Program-made: the position numbers and the translations under genes
Shown: positions 23,020-34,419 of the stretch, piece after piece
Layout: every line of letters begins with the position of its first letter
Position numbering within the stretch: the stretch's first letter is position 1
DNA from: Tretioscincus oriximinensis
Lineage: Eukaryota; Chordata; Lepidosauria; Squamata; Gymnophthalmidae
Reading direction: 5' to 3'
DNA length: 64,000 nucleotides
Assembly: GCA_022410635.1 (NCBI GenBank)
Contig: JAJVDF010000503.1
Span: forward strand, 248,001 to 312,000
Notes under the pieces: generated by a model
Told to the model about the DNA's origin: nothing
The model's database searches: none
The model's input: only the letters and a program-made list of their open reading frames with translations

Positions 23020-23439
23020 AGCCTGTTTGTCTTCAGAGCATCCCAGACTGAAAGGTCATGAGGGTGCATTGAGAAATTTCAATCTCTTCTAATGCAGATA
23101 ATGCAGATCTTTTCCTTTAATTTTGATCTCTTGGAGTTGATGTCACAAGTGGTATAATAAATGCAGGTATTTGGCAATCTAGTGTACTGTATATTTAAAT
23201 AAATTTCTAGCCCTGCCTTCACACAAAGGTCCCAGAGAAAGTCAGAAGATACACAAATTGATTTTGTTAAATCCTGTTTTGATGCAAAGTGGATCAAAAT
23301 ATTATTTGAAGACATCAGTGGTGGCCTTCTAACAGAGATCCACNCACTGCTTGGCAGTTGTAAATTGTGGGCTGCTTGTGTGAGATAATAGTAACAACAA
23401 CAAACCAACAAAACAACAACAATATGATGATATTGGTGC
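23020..23439. other. Unassigned DNA
   Basis: Simple AACAAC-type repeat at 23389-23421. The 182-codon antisense frame 23079-23627 runs from here into the next SINE and is not a gene. Confidence 0.5.
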
Positions 23440-23645
23440 ATCATTATTCTTATTCTTATTATTCTTAACATCCCTCTCACCAAAAGGTGGCTCACATAAC
23501 AGGCATTTTGTGAAATAGGTGAGGCTGAGAGGACTATAAAGATCCAAGACTGACACAAGGTCACCCAGATGCCTTCATGGAGGAATGTGGACTCAAACAG
23601 GGAGACTACCAGATAAGAGTTCCACATGCTAACCTAATTGGCTCT
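23440..23645 (-). mobile_element. SINE family A, antisense
   Basis: On the minus strand the body words are CATCTGGGTGACCTTGTG and CCTCACCTATTTCACAAAATG. The tRNA-like head lies near 23600-23640 and is decayed. The tail merges into a TATTCTTATTATTC simple repeat. Confidence 0.75.
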
Positions 23646-24594
23646 TTAAACTACATTTTTCTGTACTTATGCCCATGAATTTGCAACTTTTCTAGTACAG
23701 CATCGCACATATTATTTTTGCTTCATTTTGTAGCTGAAAGACTAACAAAAATATGAAGAATAAGAACAGCAGGGAAGAAAATACAGAATTATACAGTATA
23801 GAAATTCTTGACATAAGTAAAACTTCAGATCAGTTCTAAAAGCCTCCGGAGAAAGTGGTTTATTAGAAGAAAGAGAACAAAAATGTTTACAATTGAATTA
23901 TAGTTACTCAGACCAGCAGGATGGATTCAGTAGCACTAACATCCTGGCACACACGTGATTCTGTTACAAGAAACCAAGCTGTTAGTTGTCCAAAGTGCAA
24001 GCCAAACCACAATGCCATGATGAAACCANACTGGAGAATTACATAAACTTAGAAAGGAAGAAATGAAATTGACAACTCAAGAGCAAATCCGTAAGCATGA
24101 ATGATGCACGTTGGTTGCCTAGAGCATTACTGCCATCCTATAATGGAGGGCAGGGGGATAAAGGGTTACTTGTGGTGTTGGTTATAGAACACCAGTTATA
24201 GAAAAGCAAATGTTAGTAACAAAGATGCCAGACAATTAGTGAAGGCTTGTAAATGGGGGGATAGATAACAACAGGACTATATTGAATTTTGATCCATTAC
24301 AGGTGAAAATCACCATTCCAGGTCCTGACCAGTTCCCATCTGAGGATCAAAGCATATTCAGTTGTTGAAGTCAAACGTCAAGTGTTCCAATGTTCCAAGC
24401 CTTAGAATCTCTAGAATATTTTTACCACCAAAATGTGCTTTCCTGTGAATACAGGAATGTGCATTCTGCATACTTCCCATGTTCTGAAGCAGGACCTGCT
24501 AGTTCATTGTTGTATTCGGGGGTCATGCTCTCTCTAATGTAGACTGAATATTCTGTTGTGTTATATTAATGTGTTAATAACATTTATGTCTAAC
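23646..24594. other. Unassigned AT-rich DNA
   Basis: No frame, RNA gene or repeat is recognised. Confidence 0.4.
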
Positions 24595-24808
24595 ACTCCC
24601 GTCTAACACTCCTTTCACCAAAGGGTGGTGGTGCATATAGCTTTTTTGCTTTCTCCTCAACAGACATCCTGTGAAGTAGGCAGGACTGAGTGAGTTCTAA
24701 ATAATTGTGATTGGCTATGATCACCCAGGTGGCTTCATGGAGGAGTGTGGAATTGAAGCAGGAGACTACCAGATAAGAGTCCAGCACACTAACACCAAAT
24801 TGGCCTCC
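24595..24808 (-). mobile_element. SINE family A, antisense
   Basis: TCACCAAAGGGTGGTGG, CAACAGACATCCTGTGAAGTAGG, GATCACCCAGGTGGCTTCATGG and GAGACTACCAGATAAGAGTCC are the reverse complement of the SINE A body and head. The open frame at 24707-25024 begins inside it and has no domain. Confidence 0.75.
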
Positions 24809-25389
24809 ACTGTGTTGCTCATTGAGACACAGAAGTTGACTAGAGAAACTCCTGATCAGATCAAGTACAGAAAGGGGAATATAGTAACTATTCCAGACAC
24901 CAGAGGGTTAAATATTCCTGTTTGCTGGTTCTTCTTTGTTGTCAGTGCACTTTCTTGCGCAGCTTTCCCCATTATCTTTCAAAGGTTTAGACTTGGGTCA
25001 TGCTTCTTTAAAGATAACATCTAGCTTGGCTCTGAAGGTCAGGGTAAGAGTTTCTATCCAGTGACCTCAAACTGTTCATCTACCCTCCTATTCTTTCAGT
25101 GTTATTTTCTGGTTTGCAGCTGTAGACAGTGCAGAGTACAGACTTGTAATTTCAGGTTCCATCAGTAGAACCTTAGGGGTAATTCTTTTCAGAAGATGTT
25201 TGGCTTTCGGCACTGCAGATACTGTCTGATAACTGTTTACCAGAAGCAAAATCAAGTTAAAAGTTATGCCAGCAACAAATTTTCTTGCTACTGTATTCCA
25301 GCATGACTAAGGATAATCCTAAATGTCTGAGATAAGAGGCTTAAANGTGACTTTAATCTTCTGACTTCTTCTGCCAGCTTCCAAGGTTG
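24809..25389. other. Unassigned DNA
   Basis: Nothing recognised apart from read-through of the frame beginning in the preceding SINE. Confidence 0.4.
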
Positions 25390-25690
25390 TTGAGGCACCA
25401 ATGGTACAGCGATAAAGAGCCCTTGTGTTTCAGCAGAGATACTGTGTTCAAAGGCCTGGGTTGGCTGTGGAGTGAGCACTCTCTATTGGCCTCAGCTCTA
25501 GCCAACCCAGCTATTTGTAGCAGGAAATTGCAATATTAGATAAATGGGAACCACCACAGTATGGTGGGGAAGATAAAATGTAAGCCTTTGGCAAAAAAAT
25601 AAGCTTGTGGGCCACTTTGAGTCCCTTCGGGTGAGAAAAGCAGGGTATAAAAANCCAGTTCTTCTTTGTCTTCTTTGTTTTCTTCTTCTT
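25390..25690 (+). mobile_element. SINE family B, fairly complete
   Basis: The tRNA-like head has GGTACAGCGATAAAGAGCCC and a box B-like GTGTTCAAAGGC. Then come GAGCACTCTCTATTGGCCTC, TATGGTGGGGAAGATAAAATG, TTTGAGTCCCTTCGGGTGAG and AAAGCAGGGTATAAAAA. The tail is CTT-rich (25663-25695). Confidence 0.8.
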
Positions 25691-25768
25691 TGTTATTAAC
25701 CAGAAGCCTTGGATATAATACCCCTCACTTTCTGTCTGCTTGTTCTTTTTATCAATTTTTGTTTATTG

Positions 25769-26160
25769 TAGTGTTGCCACATATGGCAACTCAAGATCTT
25801 GGACAGCCTCAAGCACTGCCGTCAGACTCCCCACCCCTCCAANCCACAAAATTGCAGGCTTTTAAATACCCCCAATTGCTCAGCCCAACCCCTCCCTCAC
25901 CCAGTTCTATCCCAAGCCCAGCACTTACCTGATGACAGTAGCTGCAATACGGCAATGTCCCCACTCTGTCCCGGCTTCGGCTGAAGGAGTAGGACTGCAG
26001 CTGGGATTCTATTTACACTTCCAATCACTTCTGGTGGGAAGCAGAAGCAGATTCCAAGGGTGCTGCATGCACACTGGGATTCCATTTACGGCCTGGAGGT
26101 GCAAATAGAATCCCGGCATGGATCAGTCTCAGTTGGTGCAAAGCTCATAGAGCTTTGCAA
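25769..26160. other. Possible truncated hAT-like family 1 element
   Basis: The start TAGTGTTGCCACATATGGCAAC resembles the TAGGGTTGCCATA terminus of the family 1 copies (38720, 39315, 45766). The interior is GC-richer and holds a local inverted repeat (GGGATTCCATTTAC against GCAAATAGAATCCC, 26068-26117). I find no matching right end or target duplication. Confidence 0.35.
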
Positions 26161-26585
26161 AACCAGCTAGAGAGAGCCAGAGCCAGGCATCCTGCACCAC
26201 TATTTACTCCTTTGCATTCATGTAAAACTCCTCAGTCCAAACAGGCTCACCAGTGTCCCACGTCACAAAACATGTGATGAGAAGAACATGACAGGATGTT
26301 CTTGCACAAGTTGCTTCTGCATCACCATGGACACTTGCAACCTGCATGGCAGAATTCCAATTGAAATGTCACCTCTGATCTCTCTGAACTGTGCTTTGGT
26401 CCAAAAACATTGTTCAGTAAGATCAGGCACCTCAATCAGCACCAACCCACTGCATGCACTGTGTGAGTGGATATTAATAACTCGGTGCACCTCCATAAGG
26501 TTAAAATTGCATTAATGAATACAGTGAAAAACAGCAGAAATCGGTTCTAGCATTCTTTCTTTGCTTTGAATAAGGGTCAAAATGC
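26161..26585. other. Unassigned DNA
   Basis: Overlapping frames at 26263-26515 on opposite strands have no domain. Confidence 0.4.
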
Positions 26586-26912
26586 ACTAGAAGAAGAAGA
26601 AAAAGAGGAAGAAGAAGAAGCGGAAGAAGAAGACTCTGTTTTTATACCCCATCCTTCTCACCCAAAGGACTCAGAGTACTTGCAAGATTAACTTTTCCTG
26701 AAGGCGAACATCTATTCTATCTTCCCCACCAGGTTAATGGTGGCACCCATTTATCTAAATGAAATGTTGATTGTAAATCTACTTTCTTTTGAATAGCTGA
26801 GTTGGCTAGAGGTGAAGGCCAGTAGAGGGCACTCATCCCTCCCCATAACCAACACAGGCCCTCTAATCTGGATCTTTCTGTTGAAAGACCAGGTCTTANC
26901 AACTGCATCATT
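26586..26912 (-). mobile_element. SINE family B, antisense, with GAA tail
   Basis: A GAAGAA tract (26588-26632) precedes TTTTTATACCCCATCCTTCTC, CCAGGTTAATGGTGG, CACCCATTTATCTAAATGAAATG, GAATAGCTGAGTTGGCTAG and CCAGTAGAGGGCACTCATCCC. The copy closely resembles 33605-33880, including the AAATGAAATGT..AAATCTACTTTC section, so these two form a subfamily. Confidence 0.8.
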
Positions 26913-28704
26913 CTGCACTTTATTCTGTTCTACAAAAAGNTCTAATTAGGGGTCTTGTAGCCCCACATGACATTCTGGGCTAGCACAGCCCCCAATGGCA
27001 TCTAGAACCTACAAGATACCTTTTTGGTAACAACATAGGCCTAGTGCATTATGAGCCTAAAAATCAACAAACATTCTGAACTTTTACATCTCTTCTCATC
27101 TTAAGTTCTTGTGTGTATTTTTCATTAACAAAAATATGAACGTGGGATTGTCCTTTAAATGTACTTACCCTCATGAAAACACACAGATGAGGGAAGTAAT
27201 AACTATTCCTGTCATCCGAAGGGAGTAAATGGGCCACGATGTAAACAAGTTACCAAATTGCACCTGATCTGTGCTGAATCAGGAAACTGAATTCAACTTT
27301 TGAACTTTGGGAGGGCACATTTCTTGTTTATTCATTTATCACTACTGCTGGTAGCATCAGTGAGAAAAGGTTTTGTAAAGTTGCAGGCAATAGCCTCACC
27401 TGAAAAAGGTCTTGGTCTTCACTGTCTCCTGCTGTTTGTGCAAATAAGACAGCTGCTAAAATTTTACACAACTTCCCAAAACTCAGGCTGGGGCTGTTTG
27501 GAGTGCAAGGTTAATAAGCATCCCATTTACCAGTATCAATTATTTAGCAATAGCTGGTGTCTGTGTTTATGTGGGATACCTTGTATCAGAAGAAGCTTCT
27601 TCACTGTGCAGAATAGAAATGTGGCTTGTGTACTGCCTGTTGTGTGAATCTTGTTGTTTTTTTATTGTAAGGTTGTTTTACAAGCACCACAGAAACAAGC
27701 AGAAAAGCGTCAAATGCAAAGCAGGACGAGAGGAATAATGGAGGTTTTTAATGAGGTTTGGCTGACTGGCAACTTACTTAAGAATGTGGAAGTAGTTTAC
27801 AAGAGTCTTCACTTATCCATATAAACTGGATAAAAGTAACTGACTTTTCCATAGATCCTGAGACCAAATTCATGGTGTCTTGGAACAAAACTAGGTACAG
27901 ATTCTCTGCACAAAGAGAATCTGCCATTTACTTAAACTTCTGTGCTTTGGAAGAGTTTAAAAAGCAATGTTTTTCTGCCTCTGATTAGTTGGATGGCCAT
28001 GCTTCCTTCTACAGACATGCAGGAATTATATGTATGACATTTGGCTTTCCAAGCAGTTGTTCCAATGCTGAATTATATGACCTCTAATGTTCATTTGCAC
28101 TTTCTGAATTTGCACATTATAGCATCTGCAGTTTGTGTAAAATCCTGTCCTCCCAATGGCCTGCATAACATTAGTGAAAATGTAGCATGCTTTTGGATGG
28201 ACTTTGTATTTCCCCATATTACAAAGCATTTGGTATAGGGTTGGATTATAGGAAACTTTCACCCAAGCAACTAGGTCTTGCAAGATTAGCAAGATTGCCT
28301 TGGAGTTTTGATTCCTTAGGGCTCTGCACGTATTTCTACATTAGGTACTGGATAAGTACATGTCAGCCTCTGCACAGAGCAATTTTATAGTGGGAGAGAG
28401 GTGAGAGCACAGGATCCATCTGAGAGATGGGGTCTTGCTGTTCAAATGCTCCCTGCATCTTGCCTTGAGANTCATTAGAGCTGGGGAATGAAAGCCTGTT
28501 ATGTGTGTGTGTTTGGATAAATAGCTTTAGGCCAGTCATGAAGAATTATAGCTGTTTACATCTGTTTGCATAATGATTGTGAGAAGAGGAATACTAAAGG
28601 AAATCAACCCTGTCTGCTTATTGGAAGGATTACCGTTCTGGTTGGTGAGGTTAATAAAAGGCCCTTGCTTGATGACTGCAGCTCCCGAGTGGGTACATAC
28701 CAGT
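26913..28704. other. Unassigned DNA with one unexplained open frame
   Basis: The plus-strand frame 27300-27647 (115 codons) is not explained by a repeat I recognise. It has a cysteine-containing middle (SGWGCLECK) but no known domain, no splice context I can support, and a length compatible with chance. Overlapping frames at 28026-28390 are likewise unrecognised. Confidence 0.4.
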
Positions 28705-28985
28705 TTAATTTAGAAGAAGAACTGGGGTTTTATAGCCCGCATTTCTCACCCAAAGGGACTCAAAGTAGCTTTCAAAGTAGCTTATTTTTCATCACAGGTT
28801 ATTTTCCCCATCACGTTATGATGGTTCCCATTTATCTAATTACAATTACTTGCTTTCAAATAGCTTGGTAGGGGAAGAGCTGAGGCCAGTAGAGGGNACT
28901 CACCCCTCTCCACAGCTGACACAGAGCTTCCAACTCAGTATCGCTGCTGAAACACCAGGGTTCTTAACCAATGTGCCTCTTAATT
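28705..28985 (-). mobile_element. SINE family B, antisense
   Basis: GAAGAAGAACTGGGGTTTTATAG, CACCCAAAGGGACTCAAAGTAG, CCCCATCACGTTATGATGG, CCCATTTATCTAATTACAATT and GGCCAGTAGAGGG mark the reverse complement of SINE B, down to the GAAACACCAGGGTTCTTAACC head. Confidence 0.8.
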
Positions 28986-29221
28986 TAGCTGCCAAATATT
29001 TTGGGATTGCCTCAAAGAATCTTCAAATTAAGATAAATTAAGTTCTTGCCAAAATTGGCAACCAACACGAGGATGTTCAAAGGACATAGGTGTTTGTGTT
29101 TCTTGGAGTATTCAGACCCACTTGTGCTGCTGTGTTTTGAATTAATTGTAATAGAGAACCCCGACAAGTTTGGAGTGAGCTCTGAGGAAGACCTGCTAAG
29201 AGACTACTATCCCGGGAAGAT

Positions 29222-29475
29222 ACTACCCCATTTCCCTGAAAAATAAGCCCTAGCATGATTTTTCAGGATTTCTGAAGATGCTTGAAATATATGGTTAGCC
29301 CTACTCCAAAAATAAGTTCTAGTTACAGTTAATAAAAAAGTCAATTTAAATAAACAGTGACTTTTTGTTCAAGAATAAATGTAGATTGTTGTTCAAGGAA
29401 AAATAAGACATTCCCTGAAAATAAGCCCTAACACATCTATAGGAGCAAAAATTAGTGTAAGACCCTGAGGAAAAC
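29222..29475. repeat. Interspersed repeat with CCCTGAAAATAAGCCCTA ends
   Basis: CCCTGAAAAATAAGCCCTAGC occurs at about 29231 and CCCTGAAAATAAGCCCTAAC at 29413, with AAAATAAG words between. The motif resembles a widespread vertebrate repeat that carries 'AATAAGCCCTA' and 'AATAAGACA' blocks, but I cannot name the family. Confidence 0.4.
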
Positions 29476-29639
29476 CTGTAAAGCTTGAACAAGAAGCTGA
29501 GCTGTTCCAGATGTGAAGAATTTTTGAAAAAGAAGATGTGTTGGTTTCTATACCCCATTTTCCTCAGCCCTAAGAATTGAATCAGGAGACTTCCATATTA
29601 AAGTCTGACACTCCAGACCAGTCACATAAGACCAGACTT

Positions 29640-29820
29640 GCTCGAAAAAAGGAAAAGGAAAAGACAGCTGAAGATGAGGTGGATAGCTAGTGTCAGGGAG
29701 GCAACCAATGTGAGTTTGACCAGACTCTGGGAGACAATGGATGATAGGGAGGCCTGATCTACTATGATCTGTTGGGTCATAAAGAGTCAGACACACCTGA
29801 ATGATTCAGCAACAAATATA
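29640..29820 (+). mobile_element. Bov-B-like LINE 3' end
   Basis: The stretch reads ACTCTGGGAGACAATGGATG, AGGGAGGCCTGATCTACTAT, GTTGGGTCATAAAGAGTCAG, ACACACCTGAATGATTCAGC and AACAAATA. It follows the Bov-B 3' end word by word (GGGAGACA..GGAGGCCTG..GGGTCACAAAGAGTCGGACACGACT). The antisense frame 29548-29796 is the shadow of this decayed coding end. Bov-B-like elements are typical of squamates. Confidence 0.75.
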
Positions 29821-30627
29821 ATAGTTGAATGCACACTTGAAGCTGATATTGGCAGTTTGAACCCTTAAAATGTTTCCTGTTCCCTCTACAGTGGGACAGG
29901 CATCCAATGTGTGTAGGATCACGTGGTGCCTGTGCCTTGCTACCACAAACACACTTTGCATATCCTGGCTGTATTCAAAGCTTTCACTTTCTTAGTAAGG
30001 ATGCACAACAAAACTCTGCTTCTCATTTAATTATTCTACTCATTATGGGTTTTTTAAACCTTATTTTTTAATTGATTTATTGAAACCACATTTATTTTCA
30101 TTGCTTTTTTGCAGTTTCCTATTTGCTCTTGTTTATTCCCCTCCTGCTTCTGCTGGATGTTGATTCTATGCAAAATACTTCCTACAGGGCTGGCCACAGC
30201 TGAGTCTTAGAACCCTTTCTGGAGGCCTTATTCTGGAATATATTTCAAAATAAGGATTTGCAGACTAAGAAAGTCCTAGGGTAGGTCTTACTTAGTCTGC
30301 AACCAGCATATTATCAGAAAGTTCCTATTATTAGATATAATCCAAAATCCACATAGCAGAAAGAGGCTTAGGTTCCCACATTAAATCCAGGATAAAATCT
30401 TCCACTTTTAATGGGTACAGAAGAGAAGAATTTTCAGTAGGTGCCACTTCTAATGACTGCTTCATACTGGGGAGAAAATCCCTTTTTCATGCCCATTAAA
30501 GGCCAACGTTCTATCCCAGATTTTTTGTGAGAACTTCCATTACAGTCAATGTGGTCAGACCTGTTTATCCCACATTGGCCTTATTAGCCACTAACGAGAC
30601 TGCTAAGTCGTGGACAGCTAGTCCTCC
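29821..30627. other. Unassigned DNA
   Basis: Possible decayed repeat near 30200-30440 (GATATAATCCAAAATCCACA), weakly like 22660-22690. Nothing else recognised. Confidence 0.35.
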
Positions 30628-30635
30628 CCTTAAGA

Positions 30636-30893
30636 CAGCGTGGTCCAACCCATGGCCCGCCAAGCCATTTTTGTGGCCTGCAAAGGGGCCAGGCGGCTGC
30701 TGAGTGCTCCACAGGCAGTTCCCTGACGGCACGCATACTGTTAATCTGGTGATTCCCACATTCAGTACTGGCTCCTGTTCTGCATGGGAGTCGCCATGTT
30801 AGGGGCGGGACAGGAAGTGATGTCACTCTGGCCCTCAAACTCCTGCAATGATGTTTGATTGGCCCTCAGGTCCAAAAAGGTTGGACAACACTG
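30636..30893. mobile_element. Non-autonomous hAT element, 258 bp (family 3)
   Basis: The ends are CAGCGTGGTCCAACC and GGTTGGACAACACTG, an inverted repeat with two mismatches. The 8-bp target duplication CCTTAAGA is perfect (30628-30635 and 30894-30901). CAG..CTG termini with 8-bp duplications are the hAT signature. The interior has GGCCCGCCAAGCC and a TGGCCCTCA word near each end, and there is no transposase. The frames at 30565-30838 are read-through. Confidence 0.9.
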
Positions 30894-31194
30894 CCTTAAG
30901 AGATCTTCATTCACAAAGCTATGCTAAGGAAACTGTAGTTGATGAGAAGGGAAATAAAGCTTGCTTGGAGTTAATGCATAGTCACAATGCTTCTGTAGAG
31001 GGGCACATCTCAAAGAATCAGCAGAAAAGGAAAAGGCAGAAGGTGGAGAAAGCAAAGATTAGATGGTGGAAATGCAGTTAAAAAACAGCAAACAAAGAGA
31101 ACTGAGATGTTAGTAGAGAAATTGGGAAAACAGAGATCTGACAGAAACAGAAATGAAGACCATGAAAAAACAGAGAAGCATACTGACAATGGTG

Positions 31195-32017
31195 GTGAGG
31201 ATATATCCAGGTGATTTCTGAATGTTCTGGGGAGTTTCCAGTTGGCATGGATGGTGCTTCTGCTGAGGCTTTGGTCTCTCTTTGGAATTAGGAGATGGCC
31301 CGGGCTATCTACACGATCGCTCCCAAGTGCCCTTGGTGTATTCTGGAAAGTTAAGGGGAATGAAACAGGAAGGCCGACGGCTGGAGTGCAGGTGGACAAA
31401 TCCCAATAAGAGTCTGTTGAAACACAGGTTAGAGCAGATTATCATGCCTACCTTGTGGCGGTGGTGGCGGCGAAAGATAACTTCCAGAATGGACAATTGT
31501 AATGCACTTTATATGGGGCTGTCCTTGAAAATGGTTCACAAGCTGCAACTGGTGCAGAACACTTGGATGCTGGCCGGAACAACTGGCTGGTCTTGAAAGA
31601 GCTGCATTGGCTACCAATTTGCTACCGAGCCCAAACCAAGTTATTAGTGCTAACCTATAAAGCCTTGCATAACTTGGGTCCCAAATATCTAAAGGAATGC
31701 CTTCTCCCATATCAGTCTGTCCATGCCTTAAGATCTGCAGGGGAGGCCCTCCTGACTGTACCACCTCCCTCAGTGGAAGAAAGGGTGGGAACTCGGGATA
31801 GGGCCTTCTCTGTGGCGCCCCCAGACTATAGAATAGTCTCCCCCTTGAAGTGACTCAATCACTATCTCTATGCGCATTCAGAAAACGCTTGAAGACGCCC
31901 CACTTTGAGAAAATTGATCTTCTCTACTTTTAGACACTGCTGTTTTTTAATATGTTAATCATGTTTTTACTGTAACCCTGAGACCTTCCAGTATAGGGAG
32001 GTATAAATAATAAATAT
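31195..32017 (+). pseudogene. L2 LINE ORF2 C-terminus and 3' tail
   Basis: This is the 3' end of an L2-clade LINE. The frame 31563-31853 contains LKELHWLPICYRAQTKLLVL, TYKALHNLGPKYLKECL and GTRDRAFSVAPPDYR, the conserved block that follows the RT domain in L2. The preceding frame has MDNCNALYMGLSLK, matching the L2 'RLDYCNALL.GLP' motif. Frames shift between the two near 31560-31600, so the gene is dead. The 3' UTR has GAGACCTTCCAGTATAGGGAGG and ends with TATAAATAATAAATA. Related copies are at 54485-55134, 53255-53411 and 46610-46775. Confidence 0.85.
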
Positions 32018-32165
32018 TGTATGTGTGATACAAATGAGTGTCCAGTTGCAGCTACTNTTCTTTCAGTAATCCATGTCCTCTTTTGTTTTGTTAAAGGTCA
32101 TTTTACTGCAGTCTTGTCTTCAAAGACTTAGAGAGATGTGTTCAGAAAGCCTCTTTTCTGCTTCC

Positions 32166-32349
32166 TGATATACCTGTTACACAGTTGTTTCTGGATTTTA
32201 ATATTATTGCCTAACCTTTTGCTGTTCTTCATGCTTTGATTTATCCCTTAATTATTTTGCAAAAATCAAGAGATAAATCAAAGCAAGAAGAGTAGCAAAA
32301 GGTTAGGCAATAATATTAAAAACCAGAAGTAACTATAACAGGTTTATCA
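32166..32349. repeat. 184-bp near-perfect palindrome
   Basis: The sequence is its own reverse complement around 32259/32260, the centre of TTTTGCAAAA. Arms run 32166-32259 and 32260-32349 with roughly ten scattered mismatches. Blocks such as AATATTATTGCCTAACC, TTTTGCT and GCTTTGATTTATC are mirrored exactly. The RNA of either strand would form one long hairpin. No target duplication or known terminus is visible, so it may be a foldback MITE, a template-switch product or a hairpin RNA locus. Confidence 0.85.
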
Positions 32350-32784
32350 TTTTACACTGATATCCACAAGCTTTATAGGTTTGCAACCAGCACTTTGAGA
32401 CTGTTCCCATTTATTTGCAGTGTCAAAAACACTAGTGTACTTTTGCTGATTTAGATATCTGTGACTCAGGGCTGGCAACCATAGTGTTTCTGGTTATGCT
32501 CTCCTCAACAATACATCCCATTTTGGGTTTAGTATTCGCCTGTTTCCAAGTCCATGGTAAAATAATGGATAATGAGGTATGAGTTTTAAACTGATCCAGG
32601 TTTATTTAAAAGAGGAGAATCTCCTACATGTAGAGATAAATAAAAGAGCAAATGGCATCTTTAATGCAGAGATTTTTCTTCAGTCTTGAATACTTTCCTA
32701 CAGAAGTGGACCAAGGCATTTAGTTCCAAAAGCAAAATATGACATTCCCCCTTTATGAAATCTGGCTGCAATGTCTGGGCCTCA
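32350..32784. other. Unassigned DNA
   Basis: No repeat or gene recognised between the palindrome and the CR1 fragment. Confidence 0.4.
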
Positions 32785-33180
32785 TCAGCCTCAAACGATG
32801 GTGCTTAAGAGGGGATCTGATGGGATAGATAAGGTGAATAGAGAAAAATATTTTCTATCAAAGAACACTAGGACAAGAGGGCATTCCTTGAAAATGATGG
32901 GCAGAAGGGCAAATAAGGAAAAGTATTTTTTTATCCAGAGTGTCACTGGTTTGTGAAATTTACTTCCAGAAGAGGTGGTGGTAGCCAGCAGCCTGGATAG
33001 CTTGTAAGACAGAAAGCCATGGGTATAAACAGCTACTAGGATGGATTCCATGATACTGCCTCCGAGATGGAGCAAGAGATGGGATACCATTTGCAGAGAG
33101 TTGAGAACAAGTGAAGACTTTGCCTTCTTCTGCTTGGGGGTGCCCAGATGCAATTGGTGGGCCAGTGCAGACTATGGCAG
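32785..33180 (+). mobile_element. CR1 3' part
   Basis: The sequence begins in the coding end (GCTTAAGAGGGGATCTGATGG, then ACTAGGACAAGAGGGCATTCC) and runs through AGAAGAGGTGGTGGTAGCC, AAACAGCTACTAGGATGG and TGCCCAGATGCAATTGGTGGG. It lacks the last 60 bp or so, and stops before the ATGTTCTTAT end. A short duplication (GGCAGGCCCCA...ACGGCAGGCCCCA) follows at 33175-33228. Confidence 0.8.
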
Positions 33181-33604
33181 GCCCCACTGGGCTCATACAC
33201 ATGGCAGTAGAGACTACGGCAGGCCCCATGCTTGGATGGATCGTTTAGACACTCAATGAAAACTCACCTGCTATCTGGCTATGCATAATGCTATAGACTA
33301 TAAATAACCAACTTATAGTCATGTATTCTATGACTAAGACAATCTGGGTCAAAGAGTGGTGCCTTATGGAACTCTGCAGTGACATAACATTCCAGTGGGG
33401 CTGTGTAAGCTTCTGTAATGTGAGCTAATGCTAATAATATATAATCACACCATGTGATGCAATCCTCGGATGTAAATACAGTTGCATCTCTGAGGTCTGA
33501 TGTGCAGGATCTGCTTTTGTGAACGTGCTTGAACTTCTGAAGTAAGATGCGCTCAGTTACCTTTCATCCACCTGATGTTGTGGAAAGAAATATTGGGTTC
33601 AACA
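33181..33604. other. Unassigned DNA
   Basis: Nothing recognised beyond the short GGCAGGCCCC duplication at the left edge. Confidence 0.4.
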
Positions 33605-33880
33605 AAGGATTAGAAGAAGAGAAGAAGAATGGTTTTTATACCCTGCTCTTCTCAGTTGAGGGGACTCAGAGCGGCTTGACAGGTTATTTTTCACTTGAAG
33701 GCTTACATCTGTTCTGTCTTCCCCACCAGGTTAATGGTGGTGCTCATTTGTCTAAATGAAATGTAGATGCAAATCTACTTTCTTTTGAATAGCTGAGTTG
33801 GCTAGAACAGAAGGCCAAATCAGAGCCTCGAAAACTGATCCCTCATTTGAAAGATCAGTTCTTAGCAATTGTTCCATTCA
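33605..33880 (-). mobile_element. SINE family B, antisense
   Basis: GAAGAAGAGAAGAAGAATGG, TTTTTATACCCTGCTCTTCTC, CCCACCAGGTTAATGGTGG and GAATAGCTGAGTTGGCTAGAAC. It belongs to the same subfamily as 26586-26912. Confidence 0.8.
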
Positions 33881-34180
33881 TGCAAAAACTTATTTTGTGT
33901 GAATTTGCAAATCTACCAATTTTCAGATTGAAGAAGGTTCTTTAAAGTGTCAAATAATACCAAACAAAATGGTTTAAATGGAACCATTTACATTTCTGAA
34001 TGATTTTATCATATGATTCAAACTGAACCAGCTTTTTTCCAAGAGAGTTTGCTTGAATTGGCTTTGAATAGTCCTGATTCAAACTCTTTGTGCTCATAGC
34101 AAACATGCACATTTTTTTTACAAATGATCCTACAAATGTTTTGAATATATGAACTCTTCCAATTAGCAGCATCTACTAAC
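33881..34180. other. Unassigned AT-rich DNA
   Basis: The antisense frame 33942-34172 has no recognisable domain. Confidence 0.4.
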
Positions 34181-34188
34181 ATCTAGAG

Positions 34189-34419
34189 CCCTGGATTCCA
34201 ACATGGGGCACACGCTCCAGAGGGAGGCAGTTTGATTTTTGAGGGGGGCAATTCAAGAATTTGCAANCTTGTTTAGACCAAGTTAATGGCCTTTTAGGCT
34301 TCCTCCGTGTGAACAGGAGTTCATTTTTTGAATAATAAGAATTATACATCATTGGGGGGACATTGGGATTTTAGAGATGCTTAGNTGGGGCATGGGCAAA
34401 AAATGGTTGGGAACCACTG
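34189..34419. mobile_element. Non-autonomous hAT element, 231 bp (family 4)
   Basis: An 8-bp target duplication ATCTAGAG flanks it perfectly (34181-34188 and 34420-34427). The right end reads GGTTGGGAACCACTG, the reverse complement of the CAGTGGTTCCCAACC hAT terminus. The left end CCCTGGATTCCAACATGG is a mutated copy of it. Interior includes GGGGCACACGCTCC. Confidence 0.85.

Noticed and set aside
23079..23627. 182-codon antisense frame
   Set aside because: It crosses an N and runs through an antisense SINE A. There is no domain.
27300..27647. 115-codon frame outside known repeats
   Set aside because: Length is compatible with chance in 64 kb, with no domain, no splice sites I can defend and no homologue I recognise.
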